A DNA stretch of 64,000 bases, taken from positions 2,053,183-2,117,182 of the forward strand of contig NZ_CP007452.1 of NCBI RefSeq assembly GCF_000597865.1, read 5' to 3'. Of the stretch, positions 15,616 to 22,888 are shown one piece after another. The first letter of the stretch is position 1. Every line of letters begins with the position of its first letter. A program made the position numbers and the translations under genes. A model generated the notes under the pieces. It was not told the origin of the DNA. It saw only the letters and a program-made list of their open reading frames with translations, and made no database searches. The stretch is from Peptoclostridium acidaminophilum DSM 3953. GTDB lineage: Bacteria; Bacillota; Clostridia; Peptostreptococcales; Peptostreptococcaceae.

Positions 15616-18381
15616 TTATTGAGCTACTGTGAACACCATTCTTACGGCCTCTGGCAGCGTTTCCCCTTTTTCAGAAAGAATGCCCTCGCCTATGACAATG
15701 CTGTATGTTTCGCCGGCGCTGTATGATGACTTTGGAGTAACCAGTAGGGCTTTTTCGTTTTTCGAGTACGTAACGTCTACGTCGACAATGTTGCCTAAGG
15801 AGTCCTTTACAGTTACATAATTGTTGTAATTCAACATCTCGTCCAGCCCTTTGCTAAACTGCACTCTCCACACCTTATTTGATGTAATTCCTGTTTTTTT
15901 GCCGAGTGACTTTACGTTTATTATTTCGCTGATTTCACTTGGAATCTCTACAACCGGATTATCTTGCAGCTTTACGGATTCCAGGGTCTTAACCTCAAGC
16001 AGCGGCGTTATGTCTTCCACCTGGTTCCCTGATATATTCAAGGATTTCATGCCGCTCAAGCCTGCAAGATTAGCTATGTCGTCGATTTTGTTGGCTGACA
16101 GATTCAGCGTTTCTATATTCGTGAAGTTCTCTATCCCTTCAATGTTGTTTATGTTGTTCTCTGAAAGGTCCAGATAGCTTAGATTAGGCAGCTTGCCAAG
16201 TGTTGCCCCGAGCCTCTCCTGAGCAAGGACTACGCTGTTTTGCATAAAGAAGGATATGAATATGTTCTCTATGTTGTTTCCTCTAAGCTCAAGTCTTTCC
16301 AGGTTTTGAAGGTTGTCGACCACCAGGTTCAGGTCGTCTATGTTGTTATAGTTCAGTTTGAGCTCCTCAAGATTTACAAGATACTCAATACCCGAAAGAT
16401 CGCTTATTTCAAGATTTTCTGCATTTAAAGCAGTTATGCTTTCAAGATCCGTCTTCGTTATTGCCCCTTCGCTTTGGCCCAGCGCATCTCTTATAGCCTG
16501 CTCAAGCCCTGGATCTGCAAATTTTATGGCCGATACCGAAGGAACAGTTATGTGCTTTTGTTCAAATGCTCCTGCTACGCCGTCCGATGAAAGCTCAACA
16601 GAGTATGCCAGCGTATCTTCCGTTTCTCGCTTTACTGCAGTCACATACCAAGATACCAGCTTTTCCTCGCCTGGAAGCACGTCTCCAACATTGACCTCGC
16701 TGCTTCCAGAATACAGGTTGAGACCTTCCGGCAGATTGATTTTTACAACAGTATTAGCCGAAGTCTCCTCTCCTGAATTCACTATATATGCCGTCACTAT
16801 AAATGGATCTGGCGTATATTCTTCCTTGTCAAGCACAAGCTCACTCGGGGCTGTAACACCAAGGACCATGCCTGAAGCCGCATTAGCGCTGAACTCCGAA
16901 AGACCATAGTATGTTACAAAGTCCTTTCTCGCGCCCGGCCCTATAGTTATTGGATTCCAATATACGGCTACTGAGCTGTCCCCTATTTCCTGGTATTCGC
17001 TTACTTCGTAGTCCCAAAGAGTATCTGTTATGTCGCCCCATGAGGCAAACTGAACCTTGTCCGGAGCCGTGTTGTATCCGTCTCTTAGAGTTCCCTGGGA
17101 AACTATTGTTGGATTTTCTATTGAATCGAATGCCTGCCAGTAAACAGGCACATCAGCTCCAGTATACTCTCTTTCATACAGTACGTTTCCCACGTTGGGA
17201 ACTTTGAATGGAGCACTGTCATTGTCTCCAAGCATTGTGTCCATCATTATGCGGACGCCCACATCATGGCTTGCACCGTCATTGTTTGTCACTATGTATT
17301 TAATCTGCACCACATCTTCCTTTTGTGTGGCGCTGTTTTTCACTATCGAAAGCACCTGCTTTACAGAGACGTCACCCATAGTTTGCTCAGACATGTTTGT
17401 AGTTCCTGAGCTTATTGAGCTTTCTGCGTCGGGAGTATACTTGGCATACTCCCCGTCCAGGTTTATAGTTGTAAAAGACGTTCCTGGATATGGATGGCCG
17501 AACAGCATCTTCTTGTTGTCGTCATTAGGGTTGCTCGTGCCTTCCCTGGTTCCTATTGTGAATTTCCCGTCGTATTCGTTGACAGCATATTCGATATAGT
17601 CATTGCCCTGGGGCTCTACATCTGTATATTCGTAGTCGTCATCATACCAGTCGTCTACGTTTTCTACAATCACGTCATACCAATATTCCTCGGCTGAATA
17701 TCCTTTGTCAGCGACAGCTATGTAGTAGATTTCATCTGGTGAAAGGCTACATTCATAATCGCATTCTATTCTATTGAAGTTTTCGTCCAGCAGAATGAAA
17801 TCACAGCCGTATATTTCATACAGGGCTTCCTCACCTACCGAGAACTCGTACATATGCACTTCGCCATCTTGCATGACTCCGTCTGCAACCAGGTCGCTGC
17901 CCAGTTCATACATTGTCGGCTGCACCTTTTGAACGCATATGTTGACTTGCGTGTCCGTATCCTGATAATAGTTATCCAGATATATGTAGTAATCCGCATT
18001 GCCCTGGAGATATACCATGCTTCCCCAGTCCACATATTCCAGGCTTTCGTCATATGTTTCTACGAATAGGTCCGCATCTTCTGTCAAGCCCAGGTCGATA
18101 TGATAGAATCCGCTTTCCTGAATATTGATCCTGTAAGTACTATTGCTATACGCCGCTATGATGTCTTCTGTGCTAACACCCACCGCTATATCCTGTGCCG
18201 ATCCTGTGTCTAAGGAATCGTAGTATTCTCCCAGCTTTTCTTCCGTAGCCTGCGTTTTCTTCAATGCTTTGAGTTTTTCTGCATTCGGATTGTCGTTTGA
18301 AGAAGCGAATATGCTGCTTCCAAAACATACAATACAGATAGTGATTGCAAGCAAGTATCTTGCGGCTTTTTTTGCTATCAT
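15616..18381 (-). CDS. Secreted leucine-rich-repeat surface protein
   Basis: 921 aa. Signal peptide 1-27 (ends FGSSIFASS). Residues about 60-250 are very acidic and Tyr/Asp-rich and resemble bacterial pre-peptidase C-terminal beta domains. A central region (about 520-610) looks like a CARDB/DUF11 beta-sandwich (NVGDVLPGEEKLVSWYVTAV). Residues about 640-800 carry leucine-rich repeats of the LxxLxxLxLxxNxI type (NLEELKLNYNNIDDLNL, LSYLDLSENNINNI). The last 85 residues are an Ig-like domain starting KVWRVQFSKGLDE. No SLH repeats or LPXTG are visible, so anchoring is unclear; the C-terminal domain may do it. RBS AAGGAGAGG precedes the ATG. Confidence 0.87.
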   Translation of the reverse strand: MIAKKAARYLLAITICIVCFGSSIFASSNDNPNAEKLKALKKTQATEEKLGEYYDSLDTGSAQDIAVGVSTEDIIAAYSNSTYRINIQESGFYHIDLGLTEDADLFVETYDESLEYVDWGSMVYLQGNADYYIYLDNYYQDTDTQVNICVQKVQPTMYELGSDLVADGVMQDGEVHMYEFSVGEEALYEIYGCDFILLDENFNRIECDYECSLSPDEIYYIAVADKGYSAEEYWYDVIVENVDDWYDDDYEYTDVEPQGNDYIEYAVNEYDGKFTIGTREGTSNPNDDNKKMLFGHPYPGTSFTTINLDGEYAKYTPDAESSISSGTTNMSEQTMGDVSVKQVLSIVKNSATQKEDVVQIKYIVTNNDGASHDVGVRIMMDTMLGDNDSAPFKVPNVGNVLYEREYTGADVPVYWQAFDSIENPTIVSQGTLRDGYNTAPDKVQFASWGDITDTLWDYEVSEYQEIGDSSVAVYWNPITIGPGARKDFVTYYGLSEFSANAASGMVLGVTAPSELVLDKEEYTPDPFIVTAYIVNSGEETSANTVVKINLPEGLNLYSGSSEVNVGDVLPGEEKLVSWYVTAVKRETEDTLAYSVELSSDGVAGAFEQKHITVPSVSAIKFADPGLEQAIRDALGQSEGAITKTDLESITALNAENLEISDLSGIEYLVNLEELKLNYNNIDDLNLVVDNLQNLERLELRGNNIENIFISFFMQNSVVLAQERLGATLGKLPNLSYLDLSENNINNIEGIENFTNIETLNLSANKIDDIANLAGLSGMKSLNISGNQVEDITPLLEVKTLESVKLQDNPVVEIPSEISEIINVKSLGKKTGITSNKVWRVQFSKGLDEMLNYNNYVTVKDSLGNIVDVDVTYSKNEKALLVTPKSSYSAGETYSIVIGEGILSEKGETLPEAVRMVFTVAQ

Positions 18382-18639
18382 ATGTAGTTCCTCTCCTTAT
18401 TAAGTTTTTCCGCTCCGTTTATTGATTGTTTTGTAACAATGTTTGTTTGAATTTTACTTTTACATCACCTCCACTGGCATCGACTGGCCTTTTTACTACA
18501 ATAAATAACTCCACTCCTATAATTTCCGAATGTATAATTTCATATGCAAATGTGAGTGGAATTAATATGTTTCAAGTAATAGAATACCAGAATATTTACC
18601 CGAATTCCAGGTTTTGTGAAATAAAATATTATTTTACAA

Positions 18640-18674
18640 AATTAAATAGCAGGCCGACGGCCTGCTATTTAATT
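18640..18674. terminator. Perfect 16-bp hairpin
   Basis: Arms 18640-18655 and 18659-18674 (AATTAAATAGCAGGCC and complement) around a 3-nt loop. It stands alone between the LRR gene's upstream region and the IS66 remnants. The surrounding gap 18382-18693 otherwise holds only the LRR promoter region. Confidence 0.6.
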
Positions 18675-18693
18675 GTCATAATACTTGTATGGC

Positions 18694-18912
18694 TTTACAC
18701 TTAAAAGCGACCACAGATTTGAACTATACCCTTGAAAATAGACGTTTTACTCGGCGGTATACACATATAAAATGCTCCTCCTCATAGCAAACAGTTTTAA
18801 TTTTTAACTGTCCACTACAAGGGGAGCATTTCACTACTGATTCTCTTTTGTTAATTCGCTACATCTTAACTATCATAGAACAATAACTTGTTATCTTGGT
18901 GGCAGACACCAC
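18694..18912. repeat. Composite noncoding repeat, copy B
   Basis: Second copy of the repeat described at 15396-15612; the internal hairpin is at 18772-18829 and the terminal palindrome GGTGGCAGACACC at 18898-18910. It abuts the first IS66 tnpA copy. Confidence 0.8.
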
Positions 18913-19402
18913 TGTTTCACTGTTTTACTTACTAAGGAGCTTGATAAGAAGGGTTTCATCAAAATCTTCGGCTATGGACAGCTTTACATCCTTGAATTCC
19001 AATGCAAGGGGAGGGGAGTATTCCTTTGAAATTGAAACACTTGCAAATTCAAATCCGGAAAATCCAGAATCGTTTGAAACCGAGCATTCTGTGTAGGAAA
19101 GCTTCCTTATCCAATACCTCAGAGTGCTGATTTTGACATCATTTTTCTCGCACCAGGCTTTTTGAGTGAGATTGCTGGATCTAAACTCGTCTATGCGGCT
19201 AACCCAAATTTCTCTGTTGTCGTTTAAGCTCATAAAAAAGAAACACTCCGATTTAACATCTTTGGTGTATTATCTCACTTCAACAATATGGAATCCATGT
19301 GGGCTATATTTTACGGACACATAAAAAAAGAGAACCGATCTAGGACCGATTCTCATTTGACTTCAATAACTTGTAAACTTGGTGCCAGGCACCTCTGTTT
19401 TT
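18896..19402. repeat. 507-bp tandem duplication, unit 1 (IS66 remnant)
   Basis: Bases 18896-19402 and 19403-19909 appear identical over their full length on reading (offset exactly 507). Each unit holds one tnpA gene, its upstream IS end (with TGTGTCCGTAAAATATAGCCC on the minus strand), a two-hairpin terminator-like element and a GGTGCCAGGCACC palindrome. Confidence 0.85.
18925..19233 (-). CDS. tnpA: IS66-type accessory protein TnpA, copy 1
   Basis: 102 aa, matching the small TnpA protein of IS66 elements: an N-terminal helix-turn-helix-like segment with LTQKAWCEKNDVKISTLRYW (conserved WCE...STLRYW) and a variable acidic tail. The protein's role in IS66 transposition is accessory and poorly defined. 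TnpB and the TnpC transposase are absent, so the element cannot move by itself. The tail ends at LLSK immediately before a GGTGGCAGACACC palindrome. Confidence 0.85.
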   Translation of the reverse strand: MSLNDNREIWVSRIDEFRSSNLTQKAWCEKNDVKISTLRYWIRKLSYTECSVSNDSGFSGFEFASVSISKEYSPPLALEFKDVKLSIAEDFDETLLIKLLSK

Positions 19403-19909
19403 TTGGTGGCAGACACCACTGTTTCACTGTTTTACTTACTAAGGAGCTTGATAAGAAGGGTTTCATCAAAATCTTCGGCTATGGACAGCTTTACATCCTT
19501 GAATTCCAATGCAAGGGGAGGGGAGTATTCCTTTGAAATTGAAACACTTGCAAATTCAAATCCGGAAAATCCAGAATCGTTTGAAACCGAGCATTCTGTG
19601 TAGGAAAGCTTCCTTATCCAATACCTCAGAGTGCTGATTTTGACATCATTTTTCTCGCACCAGGCTTTTTGAGTGAGATTGCTGGATCTAAACTCGTCTA
19701 TGCGGCTAACCCAAATTTCTCTGTTGTCGTTTAAGCTCATAAAAAAGAAACACTCCGATTTAACATCTTTGGTGTATTATCTCACTTCAACAATATGGAA
19801 TCCATGTGGGCTATATTTTACGGACACATAAAAAAAGAGAACCGATCTAGGACCGATTCTCATTTGACTTCAATAACTTGTAAACTTGGTGCCAGGCACC
19901 TCTGTTTTT
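19403..19909. repeat. 507-bp tandem duplication, unit 2 (IS66 remnant)
   Basis: Second unit of the direct duplication. Its right boundary at 19909/19910 joins abruptly to a duplicate of the protease 5' region. Confidence 0.85.
19432..19740 (-). CDS. tnpA: IS66-type accessory protein TnpA, copy 2
   Basis: Identical in protein sequence to the copy at 18925-19233, with the same flanks. Presence of two unchanged copies and no other IS66 gene points to a recent local duplication rather than two insertions. Confidence 0.85.
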   Translation of the reverse strand: MSLNDNREIWVSRIDEFRSSNLTQKAWCEKNDVKISTLRYWIRKLSYTECSVSNDSGFSGFEFASVSISKEYSPPLALEFKDVKLSIAEDFDETLLIKLLSK

Positions 19910-20184
19910 CAATACCCGACGGCCCACCCTACGCAGCTGTTCTCCCTCTGGCTTCCTGCCGGCGGAAGGTAGGGAGAATTCGAGTGGTCTATGCTTGAAG
20001 GGAGGATGTCCACGCCTACAAACTCCTCATCCAACGCTCTTTGAAGCAGCTTGCTTTTTTCTTCTATATAACCCTCATTGAGTCCTGTTTTGTACGGTGT
20101 GTCTTCGGCAAATGAAGCACCCGAACTAAGCATTACAAACAAAGCATGTATGGTGAAAAAAATCATCATTCTTTTCAATGCCAT
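19910..20184 (-). pseudogene. 5' fragment of the papain-like protease gene
   Basis: 91 codons that repeat residues 1-88 of the protease at 14254-15324 with few changes (EDILPSSIDHSDSP becomes VDILPSSIDHSNSP). The frame is cut at ENSCVGWAVGY, directly after the catalytic Cys, where the IS66 unit begins. The duplication continues upstream through the promoter region into repeat copy C (20249-20442). Here the upstream ATG is in frame (ATGGCATTGAAA), while the long copy has one extra A. Confidence 0.85.
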
Positions 20185-20248
20185 TCCCCCGATACTTCAT
20201 TCTTGTTTCTCCCTTTATAATATCAGACAAGCTGGCAGCATGCATAGA

Positions 20249-20442
20249 TTTACACTTAAAAGAGACCACCAATTTGAACTATACCCACAGAAGTGGACGT
20301 TTTACTCGATGGTCTACACATAGATAATGCTCCTCCTCATAGCAAACAGTTTTATTATTTAACTGTCCACTATAAGGGGAGCATGTCACTACTGATTCTC
20401 CTTTGACTTCAATAACTTGTTATCTTGGTGACAGGCACCACT
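20249..20442. repeat. Composite noncoding repeat, copy C
   Basis: Third copy; internal hairpin 20327-20384. Together with the protease fragment it forms a ~480-bp duplicate of 15059-15545. Its end is joined to the IS3 transposase remnant. Confidence 0.8.
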
Positions 20443-20454
20443 GTTTGTACTGGT

Positions 20455-20820
20455 GAGAAAAAGGATGCACATCTGGTAAGTCGTGCTTTTGCAAGCTTTA
20501 AAGGCAATTTGAGTCATATCGAGCTGTTCCATACAGATCGGGGCAATGAGTTTAAAAATCAATTGATTGACGATGTCCTTAAAACCTTTAAAATCAAACG
20601 TTCGTTGAGCATGAAAGGCTGTCCGTATGATAATGCAGTTGCGGAAGCCACTTTTAAAATATTCAAAACTGAATTTGTCAGGAAAAAACGATTTCGAAAC
20701 TTATTAGAAGATCTAAATATAGAGCTGTCGAAATATGTAAATTGGTTCAATAACAAAAGAATTCATGGAACACTTGGATATTTAAGTCCGATTGAATATA
20801 AATTACAACACCTTAATTAA
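20455..20820 (+). pseudogene. IS3-family transposase, C-terminal remnant
   Basis: About 120 codons of an rve/DDE integrase core: HTDRGNEFKNQLI carries the second Asp and KGCPYDNAVAEATFKIFKTE the final Glu, followed by NWFNNKRIHGTLGYLSP. The N-terminal half, including the first Asp and the helix-turn-helix OrfA, is missing, replaced by repeat copy C. A likely right IS end follows the stop (TGTCCAATTAAGTGTTGAC). Inactive. Confidence 0.85.
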
Positions 20821-20998
20821 GTTGTCCAATTAAGTGTTGACAATCCACCAATGATTTCACATAACATTGGTGTCTTTATTTTTAAGTATTCTCAAAATAA
20901 TGGTTTAGGGAATACTTACATCCGAAAAAAAAGAGAACCGATCTAAGATCGATTCTCTTTTGTCTTCAATAACTTGTGAACTTGGTGCCAGACACCAC
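20821..20998. repeat. Cluster of inverted repeats between the IS3 remnant and a secreted protein gene
   Basis: Three hairpins follow one another: CACCAATG/CATTGGTG (20846-20872), TAAGTATTC/GAATACTTA (20883-20918) and AAAAGAGAA...TTCTCTTTT (20929-20963), then the palindrome GGTGCCAGACACC at 20984-20996. The last two belong to the repeated terminator-like element also seen near 19330-19400 and 19838-19905 and terminate the minus-strand gene ending at 21001. Confidence 0.7.
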
Positions 20999-21000
20999 TA

Positions 21001-22188
21001 TTATTCAGCAGGAAGTTCAGCTATCGCTTCGTCAAGAGTGGCCAGTATGTCTGCTAAGTTAGTGAATCCTTCTGGATATGTACTCATTGCTTTTGTTCTG
21101 AATGAGTCTGCTACTGCATTCGTATCATCTTCATCCAGTATGTGGAATGAATCATATCTATATTCAGCGTAGAGAGCCTCACCTATTGCCTCAAATTCTG
21201 CCGTTGATAAATATCCCTTAGCATCTTCAACCAGTGAAGTCGGTATATTGTTTAATGCATCTATAACTGCTTGAATTTGGTCTTCCGGAACCGTTTCTTC
21301 AAGCGCGCTATTAACTCCAGTTATCCAACTTTCTCTCTCCTCTATTACGTTTAGTAAGCCGTTACAATGAGCATGCCATACAAGGTCACCATTGCCACCA
21401 AATCCAAGAGGCTCATGATTTTCGTTTCTTACAGAAAGCACCATCTTTGCTATGGCAAGTTTTTCGGTATTGCTAAGCTCTAAGTATTCATCGTTAAATA
21501 TATCTTCATCACCTGCATCCAAATTGCCTAATGCTATCTTTGCATTTATAAAAGCTGTAATCCCCGCTTCCATATCTGTCACATTAGCAGCTGCATTTAT
21601 ATCTATTCTTGCGTTTGTAGCATCTACTGCAGCCTGAACCGCCGCTACAGAAGTTGAACCATATGCAATGTCAACGCTGTCCACTACATACGCTGCAGCA
21701 TTGCTGACTTTAACATTTTGCAATTCAAGAGCTTCAGCTTGAAGTGCTGCAAGTAGTTGTTCCTGTCCTAGAGAATCTGCTCCAGCTAAAACTGTTAAAG
21801 CTTCAGCTACTGGACCTTCGTTGTCTTCAACAGGATCTCCATTACCCTCCTGATAAACTGTACTTTCACCATCGGCGTTTATGTACGTTATTTCCGGCCA
21901 CTGGCCTATTTGCTCCTCTGTTAAAGGTATCTTACCAAATACCGTCCTCCATTGAGCCATTTGGTTAATCTTATAATAGTATGGCCTGTTTCCTTCTGAA
22001 TCAGGATTAGCATTGGCATATCGCATCGCATCTAATATTTGTGCCTTGTATGACGGATCAAACATAAGTCTTATATTGAATGCCTGATTTCCAATGATCA
22101 TGGTGTCCTTTGGCACTTCAGCAAATGCAGCACTACCCATAAGCATTGTTGCTGCAGTAGCTAAACAAATAACTTTTTTCAACTTCAT
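21001..22188 (-). CDS. Secreted protein of unknown function with an N-terminal repeat-family domain
   Basis: 395 aa. Signal peptide 1-23 (GSAAFAEVP) with RBS AGGAGGT. Residues 24-110 form a domain (PKDTMIIGNQAFNIRLMFD, then SEGNRPYYYKINQM, WPEITYINADG) repeated in the gene next to it. Residues about 120-210 are an Ala-rich helical segment like FIVAR/SLH-linker repeats (QLLAALQAEALELQNV, VAAVQAAVDATNARI). The rest is an unrecognised helical region with HEPLGFGGNGDLVWHAHCNG. No anchor motif is seen. It lies between S-layer and LRR genes, so a cell-surface role is likely; the biochemical function is unknown. Confidence 0.8.
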   Translation of the reverse strand: MKLKKVICLATAATMLMGSAAFAEVPKDTMIIGNQAFNIRLMFDPSYKAQILDAMRYANANPDSEGNRPYYYKINQMAQWRTVFGKIPLTEEQIGQWPEITYINADGESTVYQEGNGDPVEDNEGPVAEALTVLAGADSLGQEQLLAALQAEALELQNVKVSNAAAYVVDSVDIAYGSTSVAAVQAAVDATNARIDINAAANVTDMEAGITAFINAKIALGNLDAGDEDIFNDEYLELSNTEKLAIAKMVLSVRNENHEPLGFGGNGDLVWHAHCNGLLNVIEERESWITGVNSALEETVPEDQIQAVIDALNNIPTSLVEDAKGYLSTAEFEAIGEALYAEYRYDSFHILDEDDTNAVADSFRTKAMSTYPEGFTNLADILATLDEAIAELPAE

Positions 22189-22301
22189 ATTTAAGTACCT
22201 CCTAATAAGTGATTTATCTTAATCTTATTTCTACCCCTATATAAGATCTATAATCACTAGTTTAGGAAATTTCAAACCATTTTTAAAGCCTACTTTACAT
22301 T

Positions 22302-22700
22302 TTAGTATATGTCAACAACACTAAAAGATTCATTTACCGCTGTTCCTTCCGCTCCATTACCTGCTTCATAAACAGTAGATTCTCCATCAGAATTTATATA
22401 CGTTATTTCCGGCCACTGGTCTATTTGTTCCTCCGTTAAGGGCGTCTTGCCGAATACAGTCCTCCATTGAGTCATTTGGTTAATCTTATAATAGTATGGC
22501 CTGTTTCCTTCTGAATCAGGATTAGCATTGGCATATCGCATCGCATCTAATATTTGTGCCTTGTATGACGGATCAAACATAAGTCTTATATTGAATGCCT
22601 GGTTTCCAATGATCATAGTGTCCTTTGGCACTTCAGCAAATGCTGGTGTTGTTCCAGTTAATAATATCACCGCCACTAAACTTATTGTTTTCTTAAACAT
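22302..22700 (-). CDS. Short secreted paralogue of the 21001-22188 protein
   Basis: 132 aa: a different signal peptide (MFKKTISLVAVILLTGTTPAFA), then the same PKDTMIIGNQAF domain, almost identical in protein and DNA to that of the neighbouring gene (about residues 23-112), then a short unrelated tail ending SVVDIY. The near identity of the shared part beside divergent signal peptides suggests recent duplication or gene conversion. RBS GAGAGGTGG. It may be a functional one-domain protein or a truncated copy. Confidence 0.75.
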   Translation of the reverse strand: MFKKTISLVAVILLTGTTPAFAEVPKDTMIIGNQAFNIRLMFDPSYKAQILDAMRYANANPDSEGNRPYYYKINQMTQWRTVFGKTPLTEEQIDQWPEITYINSDGESTVYEAGNGAEGTAVNESFSVVDIY

Positions 22701-22840
22701 TTTGCCACCTCTCTATGATTGATATTTTTTTGCTACCATTTTCATCCTCTGCTAAGTCATATGATACACTATTATGCAGGAAAAATAAACATCTAGATTC
22801 AGAAACAAATCAAATGTTCTTTTACACACTCCAACAACGT

Positions 22841-22875
22841 AAAAAAGGATAACCCCTAAGGATTATCCTTTTTTT
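22841..22875 (-). terminator. Terminator of the S-layer gene
   Basis: AAGGATAA...TTATCC stem (22845-22852 with 22863-22870, extended by two G-C pairs around one mismatch) followed on the minus strand by a run of T. Located 14 nt downstream of the S-layer stop codon. Confidence 0.85.
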
Positions 22876-22888
22876 ATCTTGTATCTAG

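Noticed and set aside
18426-18704. Open frame of 92 codons upstream of the LRR gene
   Set aside because: No RBS, runs into the perfect hairpin at 18640-18674 and into the composite repeat; no protein similarity apparent.
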